64,000 nucleotides of DNA from Basidiobolus meristosporus CBS 931.73 (Eukaryota > Basidiobolomycota > Basidiobolomycetes > Basidiobolales > Basidiobolaceae). The stretch's first letter is position 1. Every line of letters begins with the position of its first letter. The stretch is taken from contig MCFE01000370.1 of the NCBI GenBank assembly GCA_002104905.1, positions 21,186-85,185 of the forward strand, read 5' to 3'. The notes under the pieces were generated by a model. It did no database searches. It was not told where the DNA came from and was given only the letters and a program-made list of their open reading frames with translations. Made by a program: the position numbers and the translations under genes. Below, in pieces: positions 9,551 through 19,310 of the stretch.

Positions 9551-12500
9551 ATGGATTCCGACCTATATAATGGACTTGGCCATCGAAAATCACAGTCAAC
9601 CTCAGAACGCTCTAACGTTACTGCCGACTCTAGAATTACGAGAACCTTTTCAGCCTCTAGTACCACTTCACTTGGTCAATACGGAGATATGGTCTACTCA
9701 AACAATATAAACGACTACGAGATTTTGTCCCCTATCGGTAAGATGCACATATGGATTCCGCGACCAATCTCCCTGGAATGGCCACTCATCATTCGTCTTT
9801 AGGGTTTGGCTCGTCAGCTGTTGTACATATGGCGATATATAAGCCCTTGCAGAAGAAAGTTGCCATCAAGATGATTGATCTGGATTTCTTCGAGCGGAAT
9901 CAGATTGATGAACTCAGAGTTAGTACCAGACATTCAACTTGATCTCCCAATTATGCCATATACTTGTTTCTAAGTGCTTGTGTTACTACTTGTTCTAGAG
10001 AGAAACACAGGTCATGTCGCTCTGCAAACACCCTAATGTTCTACGTGTTCATGGGTCTTTTGTCCACGGGTCCAAATTATATTTAGTTACCCCGTACTTG
10101 TCTGGAGGTACGTTTCAAGGATACCTCTATTTCCTAGGCGGCATATCGGCATATGTTAACTTTTGAGCATAGGTTCATGCCTCGATATAATGAAAACAGC
10201 ACACCCTGATGGATTCGATGAAGCTTCCATTGCTACCATCCTCAAGCAGACCTTACAAGGGTTAGAATACCTTCACAAAAATGGGCATATTCATCGGTCA
10301 GTGAGTCCGGTTAGTTTCGTACGGGTGGAATGTTGACTAATAGGAAATGTAAAGTGATGTAAAAGCTGGAAATCTACTAGTCGATGAAACTGGCTCTGTT
10401 CTTCTAGCAGACTTCGGCGTCAGCTCGTCGCTTTCAGAAAGCGGTGAGCGCAAAGGAATGCGGAAAACGTTCGTAGGCACTCCGTGTTGGATGGCGCCGG
10501 AAGTTATGGAGCAGGTTACATGCCCAATGAACAGCTATACCCTGATTTAGTGTACTAATTCACCATATAACACAGGCCGGGTATGATTATAAGGCTGATA
10601 TATGGTCTTTTGGCATTACGGCCATTGAGCTTGCCACAGGCCACGCCCCACTAGCCAAATTCCCCCCTATCAAGGTAATTCGTTTTGTCAAGTAGCTATG
10701 CAAGTGCCTTTCTTTATTGACACGTCATCTCTCTAGGTGTTGATGATGACCCTCTCCAATGATCCACCTACCCTCGATAGAGATAGTACGAAGCATAGAT
10801 ATTCTAAAGGGTTCAAGGAGATGATTGACCTTTGTCTGCAAAAAGATCCAAAGAGAAGGTAGCTAATACCAAGCTTAGATATCCTGTCTAAACTCTTTTG
10901 GAACTAAATGAACTCAAAACAGACCAACCGCCGAGAAGCTCCTTCAACACTCGTTCTTTAAGCAGGCTAAGAAGAAGAATTATCTTTTGGCTACTATCCT
11001 TAGTAATTTGCCACCATTGGAGAATCGCCAACGCAAAAGTAACTTACACCTTTAGTGATTCTTTGCTGACCCCAACTCTAACGGATCTCTCGACGCCTTC
11101 TAGAGCTCAGCACTAAACAAGTAATTCCTCCTCAAGTTGTCTCCTGGGATTTTTCGGAGAGGGATCCTACAACATTTGACGACAATATCGGTGAACCTGC
11201 CAACGAACCTGCTAGCGAGCCTGTTGATGAACCTGCAGTTGAAAGAAGACCTAGAGTGACGATCATTGCACCTGGAGAAGAAATCAAAGATGCTGCTCAA
11301 CCCCAATCCCAGCAGCCTCAACTCCAACCTCAATCCCAAAATCAGCCCAACCCATCACCTTCTGTCGTCGAAGATAACCCACAAGCATCACAACCAGCTT
11401 CACAGACATCCAATAATCCTGCCCCACCTGCTAGCATCAACCCGACAGCCAACCCACCTGCACCAGTCACCACCGCAGCTGCACCAAAGAAAAGCAGGTT
11501 TGTAATTGATACTGGAAGCGAGCCTATCCCTCAAGAGACTCTTCCACCACCATTACCTACCCCTTCATCCGAAGTTCCCCCCAAGCTTGAGCAAGGCAAT
11601 GTCAAGGTCGGTCTGGGTGTAACAACTGATTCTCTTAATCCCCCGGAATCAAAAAAAGGTAGTCATCATACGTTTCATTCTACCTGATGTCACGGTAGTG
11701 TTGCTAAGACTCTCCACCCAAGCCCCAGAACAGAAAAGAAGTAGGTTTGAGGTGAATTCATCCCCAAGCACTGTGCCACAACCTATGGCCCGTGCGGACT
11801 CGCATGATAGCGCCCTACCTGCACTTTCCCGAGAATCATCTGTAACACGGGCGAGTAGATTTACGGTTGACTCTCCACTCGCCACAGCCCCACCCTCGGA
11901 GCCATTCTCCTCCACTTCTAGTAGAAGAGGCAGGTTCGAACTCTCCTCTGGAAGTAGAAGCACATCACAATCGGGAATCAATAGCGAACTACCCTCGCCT
12001 GTTGGTAAGGGAGCACCATGCTAGTCACTTGGATATATTGAATTACTGACATTTTTGTTTGCAGTTGCCCAAGAGGGAGGTTATCATGCACCAAACATAG
12101 CTAGCGCCTCATCCAATATCTCTTCACCAAATACCTCGATCAATCGTGATCAAGGCCTTCGGATGGACCAAATGCTAGTAGAGAATTTGCATCATCAAAT
12201 AGAAACCATGTACCGTCAGAATGAAGCGCAACGCATGATGATGGGAGAACTCTGGACCAACATTGGCTTAATAGGAAAAGGAAACTATGTTCCTCCCAAT
12301 CTCTCACAAAGGTAGCTTCCCCCTCACAACAGTCCCACATTTGTGTATGTGTACTAAGAGAATATGTTTAGGCCTACCACCGATTTAGTAAGTACACTAT
12401 CCAACCTCGATCTACACGTGCATTCAGTGGTCCGGGAAAACGAGCTTCTAAGGAAAGAAAACGAAACGTTAAGACGCGAATTGGAGCATATGAGGATGCT

Positions 12501-12558
12501 TCTCAACAGCCCTAATTCGCTTAAAAGTGGTGAGATCAGCGGGAACGAGTTAAAGTAA
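9551..12558 (+). CDS. STE20-group FRAY (SPAK/OSR1-like) serine/threonine kinase
   Basis: Twelve exons: 9551-9737, 9803-9918, 9999-10107, 10173-10296, 10355-10514, 10576-10674, 10737-10858, 10923-11038, 11104-11658, 11699-12004, 12065-12311, 12372-12558; 775 aa. Kinase domain about 56-325: G-F-G-S-S-A-V-V-H loop, VAIK lysine, H-I-H-R-D-V-K-A-G-N catalytic loop, D-F-G, then G-T-P-C-W-M-A-P-E, the STE20 signature. The end of the domain is followed by V-V-S-W-D-F, typical of FRAY-type kinases. The tail (345-775) is Pro/Gln/Ser-rich, carries four R-F-x-[V/I/L] motifs, and ends in a coiled coil (about 640-750, with heptad L/M/V). In animals this class regulates ion co-transport; in fungi it belongs to the Mo25-linked morphogenesis group. 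No CCT (PF2) domain was recognised. Function here is inferred. Confidence 0.92.
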
Positions 12559-12922
12559 CGACCGTAGGCGATGTATTGAATACCCACTCTTCCGCTGCTT
12601 GACTTGAATTTATTAAGAAATCTACCCAACAACTATAAATAAATGAATGAATTGAGATTTATTAAACTGGGCCGTAACCAACCCACCGAAACCGAAAATT
12701 CTCGCCACAACTGTCGGGTTGCTCAACAGGTTGAATTTTTTGCATTCACCAAGGCCGCTAATTATTTTTTTTTTACCAGTCACCTTTGATTGGATTATGA
12801 ATCATTTTCTTGAATGGTTCATATTTTTTTTTCTTCGTCCTGTCTTATTTCCAAGTGAAGTAGGATTCTCCAACGTTGGATACTACCATCGGTATCATCG
12901 CTTACCACCTTTGATTTGAGCA
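12559..12922. other. Intergenic FRAY kinase / Pescadillo
   Basis: Contains T-tracts (about 12765-12775 and 12824-12834) directly upstream of the Pescadillo start, plausible promoter elements. No gene seen. Confidence 0.4.
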
Positions 12923-14970
12923 ATGGCCAAGATTAAGCAGAAGGGAAAGTCCGGGGCCGCCGTGAACTACATCACCAGAAACCAAGCTATCAAGAAGCTT
13001 CAAGTAACTCTTGCTGACTTCAGGCACTGAACCAGTCCCTTTGTCCCATTGCTGCCCAACTCGAACTAACCAGGTTTTTTCAACCCTTACAGACGCTTGT
13101 GTATTCTTAAGGGAATCTATCCCAGAGAGCCCAAGAACAAGAAGAAGGCCAACAAGGGTTCCACCGCGCCCGCCACCTTTTACTATACCAAGGATATCCA
13201 ATACCTTTTACATGAGCCCTTGATTCAGAAGTTCAGAGATCACAAGATTTTCGTTCGTAAGCTCGGCAAAGCTCTCGGCAAAGGGCAAACCAGCGTTGTG
13301 AATAACTTGCAGAACAACAAGCCAGTGTACACTTTGGATCACATCGTCAAAGAAAGGTACATATCAAGGATGTCCACTGAATGGCTTGGTGCCCGTTATT
13401 AACTCGAGAACTTTCCCTCAGATATCCCTCTTTCACCGATGCCCTTAGAGATTTGGATGACGCTTTGTGCATGGTGTTCCTGTTCGCCAATTCCCCAGCC
13501 ACCGACAAAGTTCAACAAAAGAGTGTACAGGAGTGCCGTAGACTTAGTGCTGAGTTCCAGCACTACGTTATGCAGACCCGTAGTTTGAGAAAGGTCTTCT
13601 TGTCCATCAAGGGTATCTATTACCAATGTGAGATCAAGGGGCAGACCATCTCCTGGTTGGTTCCCTATCAATTCAGTCAGGATGTTCCCACCGATGTAGA
13701 CTTCAGAGTGATGAACAGTTTCTTGGAATTTTACCAAACATTGATCGGATTCGTCAACTACAAACTATACACCGACGAGAACCTCGTGTATCCTCCCAAA
13801 CTCGACCAGTCCAAAGAGGATGGAGCTGCGGGTTTGGACGCCTATGTTTTGGAATCCACCAAGGCCGTGGACATGGACGTTTCTTCCGAACCACAGGAAG
13901 TCAGCGAGAAGTCTACACAAGAGGTAAGCCATGGAAGCATTGTGCACTCGGAATGGAATGGAATAGAATTAACCCTGAACCTTTCGACGTTATAGTCTGT
14001 GAAGAAGTCTGAGAAGCGTCTTGGCTCTCTTGCTGCTAAAATCGCAAACATCAAGGACACCTCGGTCTCCGAGACCCGCGTCGAGGAAGGAAAGGAGGAG
14101 GATGCCATGGACGAATTCCCAGAGGAGTTGAACCAAGAAGGAAAGGTGTTCAGCTTAAGCGATGTCAAGGCTGCCTCCAATGCCCTGAACACTCTGCAGT
14201 CCTTGTTCAGCAACCAAGTGATCTACCTTTCCCGCGAAGTCCCTAAGTTCTCTTTGGAGTTCGTTATCAAAGCTTTCGGTGGTAAGGTCGGGTGGGATGC
14301 ATCCGTCTCTGCTGGATCGCCCTACAACGAGAACGACCAGCGTATCACCGTCCAAATCTGCGATCGTCCCACTCAAGGACATATGTTCTTGTCCAGAAAG
14401 TACGTTCAACCCCAATGGATTTATGATTGCGTGAATGCCATGAAGCTCCTCTCTGTTGACCAGTATGCCCCTGGTGCCTCCCTCCCTCCTCATTTGTCTC
14501 CATTCGTCGAGTACAAGGAAGGAGATTATGTTCCTGAAGCTGCCGGCTTCAGTGGGGAGACTGAGGATATCAACAAGGAGGATGTTGAAAACGAGGAGGA
14601 GAGCGATGACAGTGAGGATGAAGGGGAGGAGGATGCCGAAAACGTTGAGGAGCAGGCTCCTGTTACTATGACTGCTGAAGAATCTGAGCACCAGAAGGAA
14701 CTCGAGGCCGAGGCAGCTGGCGTTGCTTTCTCTGAATACCAACAAAAGCAAGGCAAGAAGAGCACCAAGAAGGCGCCCAAGATCAGCAAGGAGAAGCAGG
14801 AAGAGGCTGAAGCCAAGGAACTTGCCAAGATCATGATGCCCAAGAAGAAGCGTCAACTCTACAACAAGATCCAACACAGTAAGGGCAAGATTGCTGACGA
14901 GACCAACAAACTCAAGAGAAGAAAGCAGGAGTTGGATGCTAAAGCCAAGAAGCAAAAGAAAGCTCAATAA
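12923..14970 (+). CDS. NOP7: Pescadillo homologue, PeBoW complex ribosome biogenesis factor
   Basis: Exons: 12923-13023, 13093-13356, 13422-13923, 13996-14970; 613 aa (human PES1 588). The N-terminal Pescadillo domain (1-about 290) is clear: [47 protein letters not shown] domain covers about 350-440 (with W-I-Y-D-C), followed by acidic and Lys-rich stretches. The family acts with Erb1 and Ytm1 in the nucleolus on 27S pre-rRNA of the 60S subunit. The first intron begins with GC rather than GT (13024-13025), since only that junction keeps the conserved D-F-R-R-L-C string in frame. Confidence 0.96.
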
Positions 14971-15316
14971 TACTCACTCTACTAGATTAGCTACCTTACC
15001 CCTTCATCCGTTATGTATTGTTAATTCAGCGACTCGTTCGGTTGTTTCTCTTATTATATAGTTTTCGGTTACTTTCCACGCCAAGTATCTCAGCTCTACT
15101 TTATATATTTGGAAAAGTCTTTTACGATCTTTGATCCTCATTCTATCACTAAACATGTCCATCCCACTAAACAATAAATACGTATAGACCAACGGACTTG
15201 GGATCTTTTCTGGTTGAGCGGATTCAATTTCCGGGTGATTTTTTAAGCTTGTCACGAAATATCTCCATATCGTCAGCTGCGCATTGATCCGAAACCCCCT
15301 TACCCTTGGCTTAGCA
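14971..15316. other. Intergenic Pescadillo / Isc1
   Basis: AT-rich, with a pyrimidine-rich stretch. The minus-strand open frame 15004-15342 has no family resemblance and was not accepted. Confidence 0.4.
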
Positions 15317-16789
15317 ATGACTTCAGAGATATCCGTATTCACTTTGAACTGCTGGTAAGTGCGAGGTTTGCGGTCCGTCTACCAGCGCACCAACATTAAA
15401 TCCACGTTAAACTCAGGGGCCTGAAGTTTGTATCAGAGAAGCGACGTCAACGCTTGAATGCCATCGCCCAATATTTGGCCGAATCCAAGTACGACATTGT
15501 TGGGCTTCAAGAGTTGTGGGTGTTTGAGGACTTTGAGAGCGTCCGCCGGATCGTCTCCGAAGCCTTACCCTTTTCACGGTTCTTTCATACCGGCGTGTTT
15601 GGTGCTGGTTTGGCCATCTTCTCCAAGTTTCCCCTTGTGAACGGGTTTGCTAGACCGTACTCGCTTAATGGAAATCCTTTGAAGGTGTTTCAAGGAGATT
15701 GGTACGTTGCTAAAGCGGTTGCCTGTTGCCATCTGTTACATCCCACCGCTGGCATCATTGAGGTCTATAACACCCATGTAAGTCGCTTTCTCTTGACCCG
15801 TCCTTTTCTTTGGCAAAGCTGAATCGTGAGCTTACGTTCAGTTGATCGCTCAATACAGCAGCAAAGATGAAAACTCTTACCATCGAGCTGCTCAGGGCTG
15901 GGAGCTTACACGTCTGATAGCAGAGGCTGTGAAAAATGGAAACCACATTATCGCGGTTCGTTCAAGAAAATATTACGGATAAAGTAGTGTCCACACATCT
16001 CACATATGTGATTGTTCCATATAGCTTGGTGACTACAACAGTAAGCCAGACAACCTGGTGATTAACATGTTGAAATCCTACGGGGGCCTAACCGACTCTT
16101 GGGATCAGATACATCGCTCCAGAATGAGGGATGTCACATACAATCCCAATATGAACGTCGATGATATTGTCCGTATGAACGGATTAACCTGCGATGTCCC
16201 CTCAAATACATTCACCAAGCGAAAGCTGAAGCAGCAGATGGACAACCAGCTGCCTGGGGAGCGCTTAGATTACATCTTCTACTCCCAGAATCCCTACATG
16301 AGATGTAAGGATTCCCAGGTGTGCCTTACCGAACTTATCCCGGGACTTGGATGCTCCTTCTCGGATCACTTCGCCGTCACATCCACCTTCGACATCGCGA
16401 ATAAAGACACCGGCAACCCGGTGGAGGACTTCAACGTCGGATCGATGGACACCCCCGGGGAATCACTCAAGGACGAGAAGCTGATTGAGGTGCTGCTGCA
16501 TCTTCTGTGGGCGGGCTTGAAGAATACCCAGCATCGACGCAACGGCTACTACTGGAGATTCTGGATCTCCCTGTTCATCACATTCATCCTCCTATTCCTG
16601 GTTCCCACTGCCCAACTGCCAGTCTGGCTGTCGGTCGTCTCCAATATCGCCATGCTGGCGGTGGGGATATACGCCTTCACCTTCTTCTTGGTCTCCATAC
16701 TGTACGTGAGAAACGAAGATGGCGCCTTCCGAAGAATCTTCGAGGACGTCGACACGCTTAAAAATGCAAAGATGTTCAACTCCAATTGA
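15317..16789 (+). CDS. ISC1: Neutral sphingomyelinase / inositolphosphosphingolipid phospholipase C
   Basis: Exons: 15317-15354, 15417-15777, 15842-15955, 16025-16789; 425 aa. The first about 290 residues are an endonuclease/exonuclease/phosphatase fold with the family's metal and catalytic positions: T-L-N-C-W-G (metal Asn), L-Q-E-L-W (metal Glu), N-T-H, G-D-Y-N-S-K-P (general D-x-N), and F-S-D-H-F-A at the end (catalytic His). Two membrane helices follow (about 349-371 and 377-398), then a short cytosolic end, as in yeast Isc1 and SMPD2. The enzyme cleaves the phospho-headgroup of complex sphingolipids to give ceramide, at ER or mitochondrial membranes. The first exon is short but carries the metal-ligand motif, which fixes the start. 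Confidence 0.93.
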
Positions 16790-17111
16790 TTGGATGTGTG
16801 TGTGGCCATTGGCTGGTTGGAATAAACTTCTGAGGTTTATTTTGGGGACTATGTGCACCAGGGTAAAGATGGGAATTAAAAGTTGAGTTTACATAACGAG
16901 GAAGAGGTGAAGGTTGGATGCGAATGGCGGGAAAAAGTTAGTATGGACTTTGTATAAAACAACTTGAAAAAATTGGTTGGATAGGAGAAGACCTGGCAAA
17001 TAGAAAGCGAGTGAATGGCATCGGTTAAAAAATACAGGGATTTTGAGTGGTTTGATGGAACGTATTAGATCTAGCTGGTGGAGGGTGGTAATCGGCTGCA
17101 TCCTTGAGAAT
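16790..17111. other. Convergent 3' flanks of Isc1 and importin alpha
   Basis: About 320 bp between two converging stop codons. Only 3' untranslated sequence is expected; nothing else seen. Confidence 0.4.
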
Positions 17112-18719
17112 CTACTGTTGGAAACTGAATCCGCCTTGTGGCATCGACACATCGGATTGGAAGGTGAAGGCACCAGTGTCAGCATCCACTTGGGGAGCAA
17201 GGCCGGTATCTTCATCCTCTTCCTCACCGAAGTACTTATCGATGATGTTGTAGGCCTTCTGGTAGATCTGGATGTTGTCGTGGATTTGGAGGTTGTGGAT
17301 CTTCTCCATACCACCGGCCTCCTCTACGAAGAGGGCAAATTGGTTCTCGCCATTGATTTCCTTGTCCATCTCACCGACCTTGAGGATATTCTCAATGCCG
17401 TCCAAAGCAACCTGGATGATCTTGTTGTCCATGCAGGTGAGGAGGTCGCACAAAGGCTTAATACAACCGGCCGAAACAAGATATTTAACCTGTTCGGGTC
17501 TGGCCAAGCCACCGGAGGTGGCATTGGAGATGGCCCAACAAGCCTCCTTCTTGGTCTTGAAGTCGGCGACCTCAAGAACATGGACAAGAGGGGGGATAAG
17601 GTTGGCATCAATGACGAATTGGATTTGATCAGGAGTACCGGCGGTGATGTTGGAGATGGTCCAGCAAGCCTCCTTTCTGATACCATCCTTGGGGCTGGAA
17701 AGAAGGCTGAGAAGAGCAGCCAAGCAGCCAGAGTTGATCATGATTTGGGTTTGTTGGTCATCACCAGTGACGATGTTACCAACAGTACGCAAAGCTGGAG
17801 TTTGAACGGTGGTAGAAGGATGCATCAACAACTCGACCAGACGGCGGCAAACACCGGACTCGATAACGGCCTGGATCTTCTCGTTGGATCCGTCAGACAT
17901 GTAGGAAAGAGCCCAGCAAGCATCTCCAAGAACCTCATCATCGTGAGAGTACAAAAGCTTGTTAAGGGTGGGAAGAGCAGGGGCAATAAGTGACCAATCA
18001 GGCTGAGGGTTCTTGCCACGGCAGAAGTTGGAGAGGGTCCAGGTGGCGTTACGGACCATGGAGATCTTGTTGTTCTCGTTCAAGAGAGTAAGCAAGTTAG
18101 GAAGAGCTCCGGCTTGCAAAACATAATCACGGCAACGGGCAGAATCACCGGCAATGTTACCAAGAGCCCAGACGGCTTGTTCCTTAACGTCGGCAACGTG
18201 GCTGTTGAGTAACTCAACGAAAATAGGAACGGCACCACTTTCAATCACAACCTGGGTTTGGTGGGAGGATCCAGAAGCAATGTTGGTAAGAGCCCAGGCG
18301 GACTCGAACTGGAGGAGAGAGTGAGGGGAGCGCAAAAATTCGACGAATCTGCTCACAACACCACAGGCAATGACCTCTTCAATAGGGGGGTTGGTTTCCT
18401 TGGAAAGGAGCTTACGGAATTTGGTGCAAGATTGAAGGGCGACCTCGACGTTATCGGAGTAGAGATCTTGAACCATACCGGGAAGTTGCTCTTGCAATTG
18501 AGCGGCGGCGGCTGAGGCCATCTGGTCATCTTCCTCGTCGCTGTCCGACATCTCGCCATCAGGGATGAACATGTTTCTCTTCTTAGCAAGAGACTCTTCG
18601 CGCTTTTGCTTACGAATTTCAACTTGAGCCTCTTCACGTCTGCGTCTGAGTTCGTCGGCCTTGAACATGGCCTTGGACTTGTAAGCATTACGTCTATGTT
18701 CGGGGACTCTGGATTCCAT
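17112..18719 (-). CDS. SRP1: Importin subunit alpha (karyopherin alpha)
   Basis: A single uninterrupted exon of 535 codons, unusual beside its intron-rich neighbours. Residues about 1-60 form the importin-beta-binding domain (R-R-R-R-E, R-K-Q-K-R). The acidic S-D-S-D-E-E-D-D follows, and from about 80 to 500 there are Armadillo repeats. The NLS-pocket Trp/Asn pairs recur ([46 protein letters not shown]). The protein ends in a Gly/Gln-rich tail. It carries classical-NLS cargo into the nucleus together with importin beta. The opposite strand shows long open frames caused by codon bias. Confidence 0.97.
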   Translation of the reverse strand: MESRVPEHRRNAYKSKAMFKADELRRRREEAQVEIRKQKREESLAKKRNMFIPDGEMSDSDEEDDQMASAAAAQLQEQLPGMVQDLYSDNVEVALQSCTKFRKLLSKETNPPIEEVIACGVVSRFVEFLRSPHSLLQFESAWALTNIASGSSHQTQVVIESGAVPIFVELLNSHVADVKEQAVWALGNIAGDSARCRDYVLQAGALPNLLTLLNENNKISMVRNATWTLSNFCRGKNPQPDWSLIAPALPTLNKLLYSHDDEVLGDACWALSYMSDGSNEKIQAVIESGVCRRLVELLMHPSTTVQTPALRTVGNIVTGDDQQTQIMINSGCLAALLSLLSSPKDGIRKEACWTISNITAGTPDQIQFVIDANLIPPLVHVLEVADFKTKKEACWAISNATSGGLARPEQVKYLVSAGCIKPLCDLLTCMDNKIIQVALDGIENILKVGEMDKEINGENQFALFVEEAGGMEKIHNLQIHDNIQIYQKAYNIIDKYFGEEEDEDTGLAPQVDADTGAFTFQSDVSMPQGGFSFQQ

Positions 18720-19310
18720 GATATGATTTGTTTAGGGGGGGCAGTACGAATACGAGGAAAAGTAAATAGAGACGGTGCAAAGTAAGTTCCCTACGGCGAA
18801 GGGGTTTTTAAAAAAGAAAAAAATCCGCTAGCTCCCTGATGATGTATACTCTGTGATGATAATGTTCTCTGGAAAAAGGGACCCATCCTCTGTCCCTTTG
18901 AGGGACCTCGTCCTGGCAGTGAGCATCGAGGGTTCGAGAAACCAATGGCATTTGAAGGGAGAAGTCTAGGGATGTTTCCAAATTTGGGAAATGGGGACCA
19001 CTGGTTGAACTGGAGGGGTACCATTTGTTTTGGCCAGCTTGAAAACAATAAACAAACGAAAATTTTCCTGATACTTCGTTTGGGGATGCTGGAGAACCGG
19101 TTTCCTTTTGAGGAAATGTAAATAATAGGTGGTTGATGTGAAGATTGGAGGGGTCCTTGGTGTGAGTATTGGAGGGGTCGTTGGTGAGCACCTTAAAATT
19201 CGGCATTAATCCGGCCAGCTTCACTCTGTATTCAGATCAAAACAACACAAGTTCTAAATAAACATTGTTATCAAGATTTCGGACCTACCTGGTGGGTGTA
19301 CAAGTTGGGA
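18720..19310. promoter_or_regulatory. Divergent promoter region importin alpha / DONSON
   Basis: About 590 bp between opposed starts. A partial direct repeat TTGGAGGGGTC...TTGGTG appears twice at about 19145-19185, 27 bp apart. No gene recognised; minus-strand open frames here have no family resemblance. Confidence 0.35.

Noticed and set aside
14155-14967. Long open frame antisense to the Pescadillo gene
   Set aside because: Leu-rich shadow of the Glu/Lys-rich coding strand; not a separate gene.
17043-17993. Plus-strand open frame over importin alpha
   Set aside because: Mirror of codon bias in the importin gene; no start context or family match.
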